A stretch of DNA of 64,000 nucleotides from Mycolicibacterium sp. YH-1 (GCF_022557175.1 NZ_CP092915.1:2666001-2730000), one strand, 5' to 3'; shown: positions 45,260 through 54,304, counted from the stretch's first letter. Notes: a model not told the origin generated them from the sequence alone. Numbers and translations: made by a program.

Positions 45260-46371
45260 TGAAGGTATTGGTCGAAGCCGATGGCGGATCGCGCGGGAAC
45301 CCGGGGCCCGCCGGATTCGGTGCAGTGGTGTGGTCCGCGGACCGGCAGAGCGTGCTCGCCGAGCGTAAGGAGGCCATCGGGATCGCCACCAACAACGTGG
45401 CCGAGTATCGAGGTCTGATAGCGGGTCTGGAAGCCGCCGCCGACGTCGGGGCCACGGAGGTCGCGGTGTCGATGGACTCCAAACTCGTCGTCGAGCAGAT
45501 GACCGGGCGTTGGCGGGTCAAGCACGTCGACATGATCCCGCTGCACGGGCGGGCCCGCGAGCTGGCCGCCGACTTCGACCGGGTGAGCTACTCCTGGATC
45601 CCGCGCGCCAAGAACTCGCACGCCGACCAATTGGCGAACGAGGCGATGGACGCGGCAGCGGAAGCGACGGCGAAGGAGCTGACGTCCCAGCCCGCCGCCC
45701 CGAAAACCGCTGCGGCGGCGGCTCAATCGACGTCATCTCCAGGATGGACGGGAGCGATGGGCGCTCCGACGCGTTTTCTCCTGTTGCGCCACGGCCAGAC
45801 CGAGTTGTCGGTTGAGCGGCGCTACTCCGGTCGCGGGAATCCGGCGCTGACCGATCTCGGTCAGCGTCAGGCCGACGCCGCCGCGCAATACCTCGCCGAG
45901 CGGGACGACATCGCCGCGGTGATCAGCTCGCCGCTACAGCGTGCCAGCCTCACCGCAGAGGCCGCGGCCAAAGCGCTGAGGCTGGACGTCACGATCGACG
46001 CCGACCTGATCGAGACGGACTTCGGCAAGTGGGAGGGTCTGACGTTTCGGGAGGCCGCCGAGCGTGATCCCGATCTGCACAGTCGGTGGCTGCGCGACAC
46101 CAGCTTGGCGCCGCCGGACGGGGAGAGCTTCGACGAGGTCGCTCACAGGGTGCGTCGGGCCCGCAACCGGATCATCGCCGAGCACGGCGACGCGACCGTC
46201 CTGGTCGTGTCGCACGTGACGCCGATCAAGACCGTCCTGCGACTCGCGCTCGACGCCGGTCCGAGTGTCCTGTACCGGATGCACCTCGATCTCGCGTCGC
46301 TGTCCATCGCCGAGTTCTACCCCGACGGCGTGGCATCGGTGCGACTGGTGAACCAGACCTCCTACCTGTAG
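45259..46371 (+). CDS. Bifunctional RNase HI / alpha-ribazole phosphatase-like protein (Rv2228c-like)
   Basis: The GTG at 45259 overlaps the last base of the preceding stop (TAGTG) and gives 370 residues. The N-terminal RNase HI domain (1-140) has the acidic residues of VEADGGSRGNPGPAG, NNVAEYRGLI and SMDSKLVVEQM. An Ala/Thr-rich linker leads to a histidine phosphatase domain (about 170-370) with LLRHGQTELS and VVSHVTPIKT. In Rv2228c the RNase H activity and a cobalamin-pathway phosphatase role have been described. It is the last of the four coupled genes. Confidence 0.93.
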   Translation: MKVLVEADGGSRGNPGPAGFGAVVWSADRQSVLAERKEAIGIATNNVAEYRGLIAGLEAAADVGATEVAVSMDSKLVVEQMTGRWRVKHVDMIPLHGRARELAADFDRVSYSWIPRAKNSHADQLANEAMDAAAEATAKELTSQPAAPKTAAAAAQSTSSPGWTGAMGAPTRFLLLRHGQTELSVERRYSGRGNPALTDLGQRQADAAAQYLAERDDIAAVISSPLQRASLTAEAAAKALRLDVTIDADLIETDFGKWEGLTFREAAERDPDLHSRWLRDTSLAPPDGESFDEVAHRVRRARNRIIAEHGDATVLVVSHVTPIKTVLRLALDAGPSVLYRMHLDLASLSIAEFYPDGVASVRLVNQTSYL

Positions 46372-46947
46372 TCAGGTCTGCACGTGCAGCTTCTCGCCGC
46401 GCGGCCCGAATATCGCGATAGCCTCGACCGGGCCGTCGACTACGCCGAACCAGTGCGGTGTCCACGTCGAGAACTCCACCGCCTCACCGGGTTTGATGGT
46501 GAAATCGCGATCGCCGAGAATGAGGCGCAGGTTCCCCGACAACACGTACAGCCACTCCTGCCCGTCGTGCACGGGTAGCTCGTCGGGGGGCGTGCGGCGT
46601 CGCGTGCTCACCCGGATCTTGAACGTGTGCAGACCTCCCGCGGGGCCGCTGCGCGTGAGCGGCCAATAGGTGACGCCGTCCCTGGTATGCGAGGCGCCGC
46701 GGACCCGGGGATCGTCGGCCTCGGGTGCGCGCATCAGGTCGTCGGTGGTGACCGACAGCGCCGACGCGAGGCGGGGCAGGTGATCCAGTGCCAGTCGGCG
46801 CTTGCCGGATTCGAGGCGGCTCAGTGTCGACACGTCGATGTCGGCGCGGGTGGCCACCTCCTCCAGCGTGAGTCCGTGCTGAGTGCGCAACTCGCGTAGT
46901 CGGCGGCGGACGCGAGTGTCGACGTCATCCTGCGGCTTTGCCTGCAT
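46372..46947 (-). CDS. XRE family transcriptional regulator with cupin domain
   Basis: This 191-residue protein has an N-terminal XRE helix-turn-helix (about residues 14-70, LRTQHGLTLEEVATRADIDV) and a C-terminal cupin (about 105-188, with HDGQEWLYVLSGNL and IKPGEAVEFSTWTPHWF). XRE-cupin regulators bind a small ligand or metal in the cupin barrel. It is divergent from the thioredoxin reductase-like/methyltransferase gene, 47 bp between starts, and is its likely regulator. It abuts the RNase H/phosphatase gene tail to tail (stops adjacent). Confidence 0.9.
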   Translation of the reverse strand: MQAKPQDDVDTRVRRRLRELRTQHGLTLEEVATRADIDVSTLSRLESGKRRLALDHLPRLASALSVTTDDLMRAPEADDPRVRGASHTRDGVTYWPLTRSGPAGGLHTFKIRVSTRRRTPPDELPVHDGQEWLYVLSGNLRLILGDRDFTIKPGEAVEFSTWTPHWFGVVDGPVEAIAIFGPRGEKLHVQT

Positions 46948-46955
46948 GGCAAATC

Positions 46956-46987
46956 AGCTTGGCAGTTCTGGAACGTGAGGGCAAGCT
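46956..46987. promoter_or_regulatory. AGCTTG-N20-CAAGCT inverted repeat in the divergent promoter
   Basis: The arms AGCTTG (46956-46961) and CAAGCT (46982-46987) are exact and fall between the XRE-cupin gene and the fusion gene, so they could form a regulator site. The 6-bp arms are short and chance is possible. Confidence 0.35.
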
Positions 46988-46994
46988 CTAGGGC

Positions 46995-48548
46995 ATGACT
47001 GGTGAATGGGATTGCATCGTGGTGGGCGGCGGCGCGGCGGGATTGAGCGCCGCGTTGGTGCTGGGTCGAGCGCGTCGGCGCACGTTGGTCGTGGATGCGG
47101 GAGCACCGAGCAATCTCGCGGCCCACGGCATCGGTGGTCTGCTGGGACATGACGGCCAGCCGCCGGCGAAACTCTACGAGACGGGTCGTGCCGAACTGGC
47201 GGCCTATCCGAACGTGGAGGTGCGTACCGGCGAAGTAGTCCGTGGCGAAAGGGGTTTCACCCTGGAACTGGCCGACGGCTCGATCGAACGGAGTAGGACC
47301 GTCCTGTTGGCCACCGGCATGGAGCACCGGCCGCCGAGCATCCCCGGCCTCGAAGACCTCTGGGGGCGTTCGGTGTTTCACTGCCCGTTCTGCCACGGCT
47401 GGGAGGTGCGCGACGCGCCACTGGCAGTCATCGCCAAGGGCGACCGCGCCGTGCACTCTGCCCTGCTGCTGCGGGGCTGGTCCGATGACGTGATGCTGCT
47501 GACCGACGGCGACGATGGGCTTGATGACGCTCAGCTCAAGCAGTTGGACGCAGCCGGTGTCACCGTCGATACGCGGTCGGTCACTCGATTGGTATCGGAG
47601 AGTGGCGAACTGACCGCTGTGGAGTTCTCCGACGGCGAGCGGCTCACGCGCCGCGCCGCGCTGGTCGCCACAACGCTGCACCAGAGATCCACTCTGGCGG
47701 CACAACTCGGCGCGATGACCGCGCCAGGCCCGGTCGCAGTGGATGGCCTGGTCGTTGACGCCTTCCAGCGCACCACGGTTCCGGGACTCTTCGCTGCGGG
47801 GGACATCGGCGCGCAGATGCCCCAGGTCGCGACCGCGGTCGCGACGGGCAGCCTGGCCGGCGCATCCATCATGCAGTGCCTGCTCGGCGAGGACGTCGGG
47901 TTGACCGTGCCGCCGTGGCCCACCCACGGGCTCACGGCGACGGAGTACTGGGAGCGTCATTACGGTCAACGCCAACGTATTTGGAGTGGCCGGGTCAACG
48001 CGCAGCTGGCGAAGGTGGTGGCGGATCTGCCGGTCGGTCACGCGCTGGACCTCGGCTGCGGTGAGGGTGGCGACGCCGTCTGGCTCGCCGAGCAGGGCTG
48101 GCACGTGACGGCGGTCGACATCTCGGAGACCGCGATCGCGCGGGCCGCCGCGGAAGCCGAGGCGCGGGGTGTGCGGGACCGCGTGAGCTTCGAGCGCCAC
48201 GACCTGTCCGACAGCTTCCCGGAGGGCACGTTCGACTTGGTGTCGGCCCAGTTCCTGCACTCCACAGTGCGTCTGGAGCGACCGCAGATCCTCGCCAATG
48301 CCGCCCGCGCCGTGGCGCCGGGGGGACATCTCGTGATCGTTGACCATGCCGGGATGCCGTCGTGGGCGACAAACGTGCCGCACGACCATCCGTTCCCGAG
48401 TGCCGAGGAGGTGCTGGCGAGCCTTGACCTGTCGGCGGGTGAATGGGACCGCGTGCGCATCGAGACGATCGAGCGTGAGGTCACCGGACCCGACGGCCAG
48501 GAGGCGACGCTGGGGGACAACCTGATGGTTCTGCGGCGCAGAGCCTAG
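46995..48548 (+). CDS. Thioredoxin reductase-like FAD enzyme fused to SAM-dependent methyltransferase
   Basis: This 517-residue protein has two domains. Residues 1-300 are a thioredoxin-reductase-like flavoprotein: FAD motif IVVGGGAAGLSAAL, LLATGMEHRPPSIPG, a redox-active disulfide pair in FHCPFCHGWE (Cys130 and Cys133) and the C-terminal FAD motif GLFAAGDIG. Residues about 310-517 are a class I SAM methyltransferase with motif I LDLGCGEGG (about 350-358) and VTAVDISETAI. The linker is short. The activity is unknown; a thiol oxidised or reduced by one half and methylated by the other is plausible. The gene is divergent from an XRE-cupin regulator and ends at a strong hairpin. Confidence 0.9.
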   Translation: MTGEWDCIVVGGGAAGLSAALVLGRARRRTLVVDAGAPSNLAAHGIGGLLGHDGQPPAKLYETGRAELAAYPNVEVRTGEVVRGERGFTLELADGSIERSRTVLLATGMEHRPPSIPGLEDLWGRSVFHCPFCHGWEVRDAPLAVIAKGDRAVHSALLLRGWSDDVMLLTDGDDGLDDAQLKQLDAAGVTVDTRSVTRLVSESGELTAVEFSDGERLTRRAALVATTLHQRSTLAAQLGAMTAPGPVAVDGLVVDAFQRTTVPGLFAAGDIGAQMPQVATAVATGSLAGASIMQCLLGEDVGLTVPPWPTHGLTATEYWERHYGQRQRIWSGRVNAQLAKVVADLPVGHALDLGCGEGGDAVWLAEQGWHVTAVDISETAIARAAAEAEARGVRDRVSFERHDLSDSFPEGTFDLVSAQFLHSTVRLERPQILANAARAVAPGGHLVIVDHAGMPSWATNVPHDHPFPSAEEVLASLDLSAGEWDRVRIETIEREVTGPDGQEATLGDNLMVLRRRA

Positions 48549-48564
48549 CGAGTCGCAGGGAGGG

Positions 48565-48615
48565 ACCTGCCGTTTGTGGGCCGTCATCGAATGTTGACGG
48601 CCCACAAAGGCAGGT
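48565..48615. terminator. Long hairpin terminator
   Basis: ACCTGCC and a 14-bp arm beginning TTTGTGGG pair with the reverse complement ending GGCAGGT, with a one-base bulge and an 8-nt loop. It lies between the convergent fusion gene and the winged-helix regulator gene and can stop transcripts from both sides. Confidence 0.8.
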
Positions 48616-48618
48616 GCA

Positions 48619-48942
48619 CTAGTGGAGGCTCGCTCCGTGGTCCGTTCGGATCGGACCGTCGACGATGGCTCGCAGCGCGGCGACGTGACCGTCGAACGCG
48701 ATGCGGCCAGCATCGGTGAGCCTGGCATGCACCTTGTGGCGCCGCGCCTCAAGGCGGCGTTCCGTGGTGACGTACCCCGCCTGTTCCAGAATCGACAGTT
48801 GCTTCGACAACGCCGAATCCGAAAGCCGCAATGTCTCTTTGAGATACGCGAACTCAGCCCAGTCCACGGCGGCCAACGTGGCCACCAATGTCAAGCGCGT
48901 GCTGGGATGGATCAGCTCATCGAAACGCGGCGGCGTCGTCAT
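48619..48942 (-). CDS. Winged-helix transcriptional regulator (MarR/ArsR-like)
   Basis: This 107-residue protein is a compact winged-helix DNA-binding domain: LKETLRLSDSALSKQLSILE is the recognition helix and the wing follows in GYVTTERRLEARRHKVHARL. It has no ligand domain. It overlaps the membrane-protein gene by ATGA at 48939-48942, so it is the second gene of a two-gene unit. The 18-bp inverted repeat upstream of that unit is its probable binding site, giving autoregulation. Confidence 0.87.
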   Translation of the reverse strand: MTTPPRFDELIHPSTRLTLVATLAAVDWAEFAYLKETLRLSDSALSKQLSILEQAGYVTTERRLEARRHKVHARLTDAGRIAFDGHVAALRAIVDGPIRTDHGASLH

Positions 48943-49403
48943 GCATGGACCCAGCGGCGCAGAGTCCGCAGAATCTCGGGTCCGCCCAGGCCGACGATGG
49001 CAGCGACGAACACGGCCGCGGCGATTCCGGGGTGACGGGCGCCGTCGGCGTGCAGGGCGACGGCCGCCGCGATCGTCACAGCGACCAGAGCGAACAGCAT
49101 GCCAATCACCACCAGCGGTATCCGGTGCCCGACCGTATCGGCACTGACCTGCATTCGGTCGGTCCTTCGGCGACCGCTCAGCCGGCGCGACGCAATCGCG
49201 GAGTGGACGACTCCGAACCCGACCGTGGCCCTAATGACGAGCCACTGCGGGCCAATGTCTCCGATGAGTCCAATCACGACCCAGCCCGCCGCGAGCAGCC
49301 ACCAGTACCACCGGGGTAGACCCACCTCATCCACCACGTGCGCTTTGGCGCGGTCAACGGCATCCAGCGCGGCGCGCGCGTCGGCCGGCGTGACGTTCTC
49401 CAT
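48939..49403 (-). CDS. Small membrane protein controlled with a winged-helix regulator
   Basis: The ATG at 49403, with GGAGG upstream, gives 154 residues; a frame from 49463 would run through the operator and is rejected. Transmembrane segments are WYWWLLAAGWVVIGLIGDIG, a weaker one around WLVIRATVGFGVVHSAI, and two near the C-terminus (IPLVVIGMLFALVAVTIAAA and GIAAAVFVAAIVGLGG). A basic loop RRLSGRRRTDR separates the pairs. The function is unknown; its regulator is encoded just downstream in the same unit. Confidence 0.75.
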   Translation of the reverse strand: MENVTPADARAALDAVDRAKAHVVDEVGLPRWYWWLLAAGWVVIGLIGDIGPQWLVIRATVGFGVVHSAIASRRLSGRRRTDRMQVSADTVGHRIPLVVIGMLFALVAVTIAAAVALHADGARHPGIAAAVFVAAIVGLGGPEILRTLRRWVHA

Positions 49404-49416
49404 AACCCCATCCTCC

Positions 49417-49459
49417 CTTTCCCGCATGGAAAGTAGAGTCCACTTTCCATGCGGGAAAG
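49417..49459. promoter_or_regulatory. Perfect 18-bp inverted repeat with 7-bp spacer, probable operator
   Basis: The arms CTTTCCCGCATGGAAAGT (49417-49434) and ACTTTCCATGCGGGAAAG (49442-49459) are exact complements. Each arm is itself a TTTCC-N5-GGAAA dyad, so two dimers could bind. It lies 14 bp upstream of the membrane-protein start and faces the VOC gene's 3' end, so it controls the membrane-protein/regulator unit. Confidence 0.75.
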
Positions 49460-49478
49460 TCAAGGGGTGACCACCGAT

Positions 49479-49898
49479 CTAGTCGGTGCGCTGGGTGAGC
49501 CGGATGCTGTTGCCCGAGGGGTCGCGGAATCCAGAGTCAATGCCGTAGGGCATCTCGGTGGGCGGTTCGGTGAACTCCACGCCGCGCTCGGTCAGCGCCT
49601 TGTAGGACGCTGCGGCGTCATCGGTGAGCAGGAAGACCGTGCCGGCGAAACCCTTCGCCGTCAGGTCGAGCACCTGCTTGCGCGTGTCCTCGTCCATCAC
49701 CGGCGGGCCCGGCACCGCCATCAGGACGATGCTGACGTCATCCTGGCCCGGCGGGCCGACGGTGAGCCAACGAAAGTCGCCCATCTCCTCGGGGAACGAA
49801 ACGTCCTCTCGCACCTCCATGCCGACCTGATCGGTCCAGAATTTCAGCGCGACCTCTTGATCATGAACCCACAGGTGTGTGCTTGCGATTTTCATCAT
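49479..49898 (-). CDS. VOC (glyoxalase/bleomycin resistance) family protein
   Basis: The first ATG of MMKIASTHLWVHDQEVALKF (49898) gives 139 residues; the second Met is at 49895. The vicinal-oxygen-chelate repeats show as HLWVHDQEVALKFWTDQVG at the N-terminus and YKALTERGVEF with DPSGNSIRL at the C-terminus. Such proteins may be isomerases, dioxygenases or resistance proteins. The upstream extension to 50015 overlaps the AraC gene. It shares no obvious operon with its neighbours and lies just upstream of the inverted repeat. Confidence 0.85.
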   Translation of the reverse strand: MMKIASTHLWVHDQEVALKFWTDQVGMEVREDVSFPEEMGDFRWLTVGPPGQDDVSIVLMAVPGPPVMDEDTRKQVLDLTAKGFAGTVFLLTDDAAASYKALTERGVEFTEPPTEMPYGIDSGFRDPSGNSIRLTQRTD

Positions 49899-49920
49899 GA
49901 GGCCGACGCTACGGCCGAGG

Positions 49921-50361
49921 TCAGGTGCCCGTCTTCTCCCGGTGTGCTGTCTTGACCCGGCTGTCGGCCGGGGGCCGGGTGTCGCGCGCCACGATGCAGC
50001 TCGGAATCCGTGCACGCGATGCCGCGGGCGGCATGCTGGCTCGATAGGCCGCCGGTGGCCTGCCGTACACGCGGGCGAAACTGCTGGTGAATGACCCGAC
50101 GCTCTGCAGCCCGACCATCACACAGATGTCGGCGACCGAGCGGTCGGTGTAGCGCAGCAACGACGCGGCGCGTTCCAGCCGCCGGGTCTGCAGGTAGGCG
50201 CGCGGGGACTCGCCGAACGTGCGGGTGAACATCCGGGAGAAATGCGCGCGTGACAAGCCCGCCGCCGCGGCGAGGTCCTCGACGGTGATCTGCTCGGCGT
50301 ACCGGGCGTCGACCAAGTCCTTGGCGCGCTGCAGATAGCGGGCCGGCGGCACCTGTGCCAT
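49921..50361 (-). CDS. AraC family transcriptional regulator
   Basis: From the ATG at 50361 the product is 146 residues; the longer frame to 50703 runs antisense through the RNase P RNA gene and is not coding. The AraC double helix-turn-helix covers residues about 10-105 (ITVEDLAAAAGLSRAHFSRMF and VADICVMVGLQSVGSFTSSF). It lacks an N-terminal ligand domain. An Arg-rich tail follows. Its target may be the VOC gene downstream (22-bp gap). Confidence 0.86.
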   Translation of the reverse strand: MAQVPPARYLQRAKDLVDARYAEQITVEDLAAAAGLSRAHFSRMFTRTFGESPRAYLQTRRLERAASLLRYTDRSVADICVMVGLQSVGSFTSSFARVYGRPPAAYRASMPPAASRARIPSCIVARDTRPPADSRVKTAHREKTGT

Positions 50362-50386
50362 GGGGATCAGAGTACGGTGATTCAGC

Positions 50387-50795
<409 letters not shown>

Positions 50796-50823
50796 CCCTT
50801 CGGGTCGGCCTGCCACGAACGGG

Positions 50824-52323
50824 TCAGCCCGCCGCCCGAACCGCCTTCTTGAGCTTGCGCAGCGCGCCCTCGAGGCGATCCTCGGACTGCCGGGCCAGTT
50901 CGTCCTCCAGTTGAAACAGCAGTCCGTAGGTGAAGGTGTCCTCACCCTCGGCGTGTGCGGTGCTGGCCTCGGTCGACAGATGTGCACGGCTGACCACGCT
51001 GTCCTGATGATCACCCAACAGCGTCTGGATGAGCTTCGCCCCTTCCGCGACGTTCCGTGCCCCGGTGGCCGCGGCGGTGTAGCGAAGCCGCTTGGCGCCC
51101 TTGCGGATCCGGTGCAGGGCCTCGTCCTTCCCCTCGGCGCTCACCGCGGGGTCCGCCTTGGCGATGAGTGCTGCCTTCGCCGCCTTGTGCACCTTGCGGT
51201 ACGCCGAGGCGACGGTGGTCTGTCGCGGCGGCGCACCGGACGTCGACGTCACCGGCCCGGCGGTCTTGAGGTCATCGAGCGCGTCGAGCAGCCGGAAGTA
51301 CCGCTCGGAACGCATCGCGGCCAACGACCGCTTCAGCCCGGCCTGGTAGCGCCGGTTCGCACCATCGACCAGCCGTTCGCGGACGGGACCACGGACCAGG
51401 TGCGCGGGTAAATCGGCGAGTGCACGCTCGAAACGCTCCGCGAGCACCTCGGCGTCGCGCGCCACACCGAGGACTCCGGCCAGCAGCTTGAGCTCTTCGA
51501 GCACCCATGCGTCGTCGGTGAGGCCGAACGACTCCTCGGAACCCTTGACCAGGCTGCGGATCTTGCGGGTGACAACTCGCATCTGATGCACCGAGTCCCA
51601 CGTGTCGGCGCGTACGGCGCGGTCCCACACCAGAAGCTCTTCGATCTGCTCGGCCACGGCGCGGTGCACCGGATCGTCGTGACGGGGTGCCTGCTCCGGT
51701 GCGGAGGTGGCCAGCACGCGCGCCAGCTTCGACCCGTGCCCGGCTGGTTGCGCGCCTGCGTCGAGCAGCCGGTTGGCGAGGCGGTCCAATAGATCGGCGG
51801 GTGCCTCGGCGCCCTCGACGAGTTCGAGTTCCCATTCCCGCCAGGTCTGTTCGGCGCCGCCGACCGCCGACGCGGTGACCTGGTCATCGCAGAACTCGGC
51901 GAGCGGGGCACCCGAGTGGCCGTGCAGCTCATCGACGGTGCGCACGGTGGAGATGCGCGCCACGGGTGCGAGCGCGCGGTCGCGGACGATTGCCAAGACC
52001 ACATCGCGCAGCTCGTCGGGTACGGCCTCCTCGGCCTCGCCCAATGGCAGCCGGACCTCGGTTCTCGAGTCCGGTCCGGCGGGCAGCTTGAGGTGCCACC
52101 CTGCGTCAGGACCGCCTGTGCGGCGGCGCAGCGTCACGCGGTGCGCGGCAAGGTGATGGTCGGCCGTGTCGTAGTAGACGGCGTCGAGATGCTGTGGGTC
52201 CGAACGCTCGACCCGGGCAACGGCGGACAGCCCCTCGAACGAGGGGGAGACGGTGTCCTCGGTGACGGCGAACTTGCGTTCGGTCTCGGTGTGACGGGAC
52301 GCCTTGCGTTTGTCGGCTGCCAT
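50824..52323 (-). CDS. CYTH and CHAD domain protein (Rv2226-like)
   Basis: The ATG at 52323 gives 499 residues. The N-terminal CYTH domain (about 10-210) begins HTETERKFAV with the ExExK signature and has LRRRTGG and EWELELVEG. The C-terminal CHAD domain (about 220-499) is helical with conserved His/Lys/Arg (VHQMRVVTRKIRSLVK, LHRIRKGAKRLRYT). CYTH enzymes are triphosphate hydrolases; CHAD domains bind polyphosphate. It probably handles triphosphate or polyphosphate. It is divergent from the enoyl-CoA hydratase gene. Position matches Rv2226. Confidence 0.93.
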   Translation of the reverse strand: MAADKRKASRHTETERKFAVTEDTVSPSFEGLSAVARVERSDPQHLDAVYYDTADHHLAAHRVTLRRRTGGPDAGWHLKLPAGPDSRTEVRLPLGEAEEAVPDELRDVVLAIVRDRALAPVARISTVRTVDELHGHSGAPLAEFCDDQVTASAVGGAEQTWREWELELVEGAEAPADLLDRLANRLLDAGAQPAGHGSKLARVLATSAPEQAPRHDDPVHRAVAEQIEELLVWDRAVRADTWDSVHQMRVVTRKIRSLVKGSEESFGLTDDAWVLEELKLLAGVLGVARDAEVLAERFERALADLPAHLVRGPVRERLVDGANRRYQAGLKRSLAAMRSERYFRLLDALDDLKTAGPVTSTSGAPPRQTTVASAYRKVHKAAKAALIAKADPAVSAEGKDEALHRIRKGAKRLRYTAAATGARNVAEGAKLIQTLLGDHQDSVVSRAHLSTEASTAHAEGEDTFTYGLLFQLEDELARQSEDRLEGALRKLKKAVRAAG

Positions 52324-52502
52324 CTTCGCTTTCGATCTCCAGTGAGCGCTGTCGTTGCTGAAACCTGTGAACAGGTTCCCACATTCAGGTGAACGAATGA
52401 TGTTCGAGCCAAACCGCTGCGCTAACGTCCGGCGGTGCGCCATTACAGATCGGTGCATGGCCGTAAGGCCGGTGCGAAAGCCGGTGCGATAACGTTTGCT
52501 GC

Positions 52503-53282
52503 ATGCCCGAATTCGACACGCTGACACTCGACCAGACCGGACCCGTCGCCCGCATCGTCCTGGACCGGCCCGACGCCGCTAATGGCATGGACGACAGGAT
52601 GACTCGCGAACTGGCCGTCGCCGCGGCGCTGTGTGACAACACCGCCACCAAGGTGGTCACCATCACCGGCGCGGGACGCTTCTTCTGTGCGGGCGGCGAT
52701 CTGAAGGCCATGGCCGCCGCACCCAACGCGGGCGAGTTCGTCAAGGGCATCGCATCCGATCTGCACCGCGCGCTGTCGACTTTTGCCCGGATGGACGCCG
52801 TGGTGATCACCGCCGTCAACGGCACCGCCGCGGGCGCAGGCTTCAGCCTCGCCGTGGCCGGTGACCTGGCACTGGCCACCGAGTCGGCCAAGTTCACCAT
52901 GGCCTACACGAAGGCGGGCCTGAGCCCCGACGGCGGTGCCTCCTACAACCTGCCCCGGCTCATCGGGATCCGCCGCACGCAGCAGTTGATGATCACCAAC
53001 CGGACGCTGTCCGCCGGGGAGGCACTGGACTGGGGTCTGCTCACCGAGGTCGTGCCCGACGGCGAACTCGCCGCCCGTGTCGACACGCTGGCACAGGAAC
53101 TGGCCACCACGTCGCGGACATCCAACGGCGCCGTCAAGCGACTGCTTCTGGGCACCTACCGGACCGGCCTCGAGGAGCAACTGGAACTCGAGGCACGTGC
53201 CATCGCGGACTGTGCGCAGTCGGCCGACGGCCAGGAGGGCATCGCGGCCTTCCTCGGCAAGCGCGCCCCGGACTTCGGCTGA
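52503..53282 (+). CDS. Enoyl-CoA hydratase/isomerase family protein
   Basis: This 259-residue crotonase-fold protein has the oxyanion-hole segments GRFFCAGGDLKAM and NGTAAGAGFSLAVAGDLALA. The position of the first hydratase Glu in GAGFSLA and the later Asp in LSPDGGASYNLPRLIG favour an isomerase/dehalogenase-like member over a strict hydratase. The substrate is unknown. It is divergent from the CYTH-CHAD gene and converges on panB, 21 bp apart. Confidence 0.9.
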   Translation: MPEFDTLTLDQTGPVARIVLDRPDAANGMDDRMTRELAVAAALCDNTATKVVTITGAGRFFCAGGDLKAMAAAPNAGEFVKGIASDLHRALSTFARMDAVVITAVNGTAAGAGFSLAVAGDLALATESAKFTMAYTKAGLSPDGGASYNLPRLIGIRRTQQLMITNRTLSAGEALDWGLLTEVVPDGELAARVDTLAQELATTSRTSNGAVKRLLLGTYRTGLEEQLELEARAIADCAQSADGQEGIAAFLGKRAPDFG

Positions 53283-53303
53283 GCCGAACAGTAGATGTAG
53301 CGG

Positions 53304-54146
53304 TTAGTAGGAGTGCTCCTCGGCGGGGAATGCGCCGGAGGCGACCTCGTCGGCGTACTGGATTGCCGCCTGGCGTAATTCGGCGCCGACGTCGCCGAAG
53401 CGCTTGACGAACTTCGCGGTCTTGCCCGACGTCATGCCTGCCATGTCCTGCCAGACCAACACCTGGGCATCGCAGTTGGGGCCCGCGCCGATGCCGACCG
53501 TGGGAATGGTGAGCTTGCCGGTGATCTGGGTGGCCAACTCTGCGGGCACCATCTCGAGGACGACGGCGATCGCGCCTGCCTCGGCCACGGCGATCGCATC
53601 GTGGATGGTCTGGTCGCCCGCGTCGCCGCGGCCCTGGATGCGGTACCCGCCCAGCCCGTTGACGCTCTGCGGGGTGAAACCGATGTGCGCCACCACCGGG
53701 ATGCCGGCCTGCGTCAGCGTGGCGATCTGTTCGGCGACGCGCTCACCGCCCTCGAGCTTGACCGCGGCCGCACCCGTCTCCTTCATGAAGCGGGTGGCGG
53801 TGGCCAGCGCCTGCGCCGGACCGGACTCGTAGCTGCCGAACGGCAGGTCCGCCACGACCAGCGCATGCGGTGCACCACGTACCACGCCGCGCACCAGCGG
53901 GATCAACTCATCGATCGTCACCGGAACCGTGGTGTCGTAGCCGTACACGACGTTGGCGGCCGAATCGCCAACCAGGAGCACCGGGATCTCGGCCGCGTCG
54001 AACACGCGGGCGGTGGAGTAGTCGTAGGCCGTGAGCATGGCCCACTTGTGGCCCTCGGACTTCCACTTCAGGAGGTGGTGCGTGCGGACTTTCGTTCGCG
54101 GAGCTTGTTCGGGCGTGGAGGCACCGTAAACAGACTGTTCAGACAT
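53304..54146 (-). CDS. panB: 3-methyl-2-oxobutanoate hydroxymethyltransferase PanB
   Basis: The ATG at 54146 gives 280 residues, similar to M. tuberculosis PanB (Rv2225). It uses 5,10-methylene-tetrahydrofolate to hydroxymethylate 2-oxoisovalerate, the first step of pantothenate synthesis. [30 protein letters not shown] (metal ligand), [12 protein letters not shown] and [17 protein letters not shown] are conserved. The upstream extension to 54281 is not conserved. It is divergent from the WS/DGAT gene. Confidence 0.95.
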   Translation of the reverse strand: MSEQSVYGASTPEQAPRTKVRTHHLLKWKSEGHKWAMLTAYDYSTARVFDAAEIPVLLVGDSAANVVYGYDTTVPVTIDELIPLVRGVVRGAPHALVVADLPFGSYESGPAQALATATRFMKETGAAAVKLEGGERVAEQIATLTQAGIPVVAHIGFTPQSVNGLGGYRIQGRGDAGDQTIHDAIAVAEAGAIAVVLEMVPAELATQITGKLTIPTVGIGAGPNCDAQVLVWQDMAGMTSGKTAKFVKRFGDVGAELRQAAIQYADEVASGAFPAEEHSY

Positions 54147-54304
54147 CGTCGTCCCTTGTGTGGTCGGTTCGATCCTCGAGGCCCAATCCGGGTCCCCGGG
54201 TTCGTTTGACGGCCACCAGTCTGCCACCCATCGACACGAAGATGAACCGTGAGTGAAGTGCATTTCCTCACACGGAGCCATCCGGACCGGCCTACGATCG
54301 CCGC

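Noticed and set aside
46821..48752. 643-residue open frame on the minus strand across the fusion gene
   Set aside because: It is the GC-driven antisense shadow of the flavoprotein/methyltransferase gene, has no family motifs, and overlaps the XRE-cupin and winged-helix genes.
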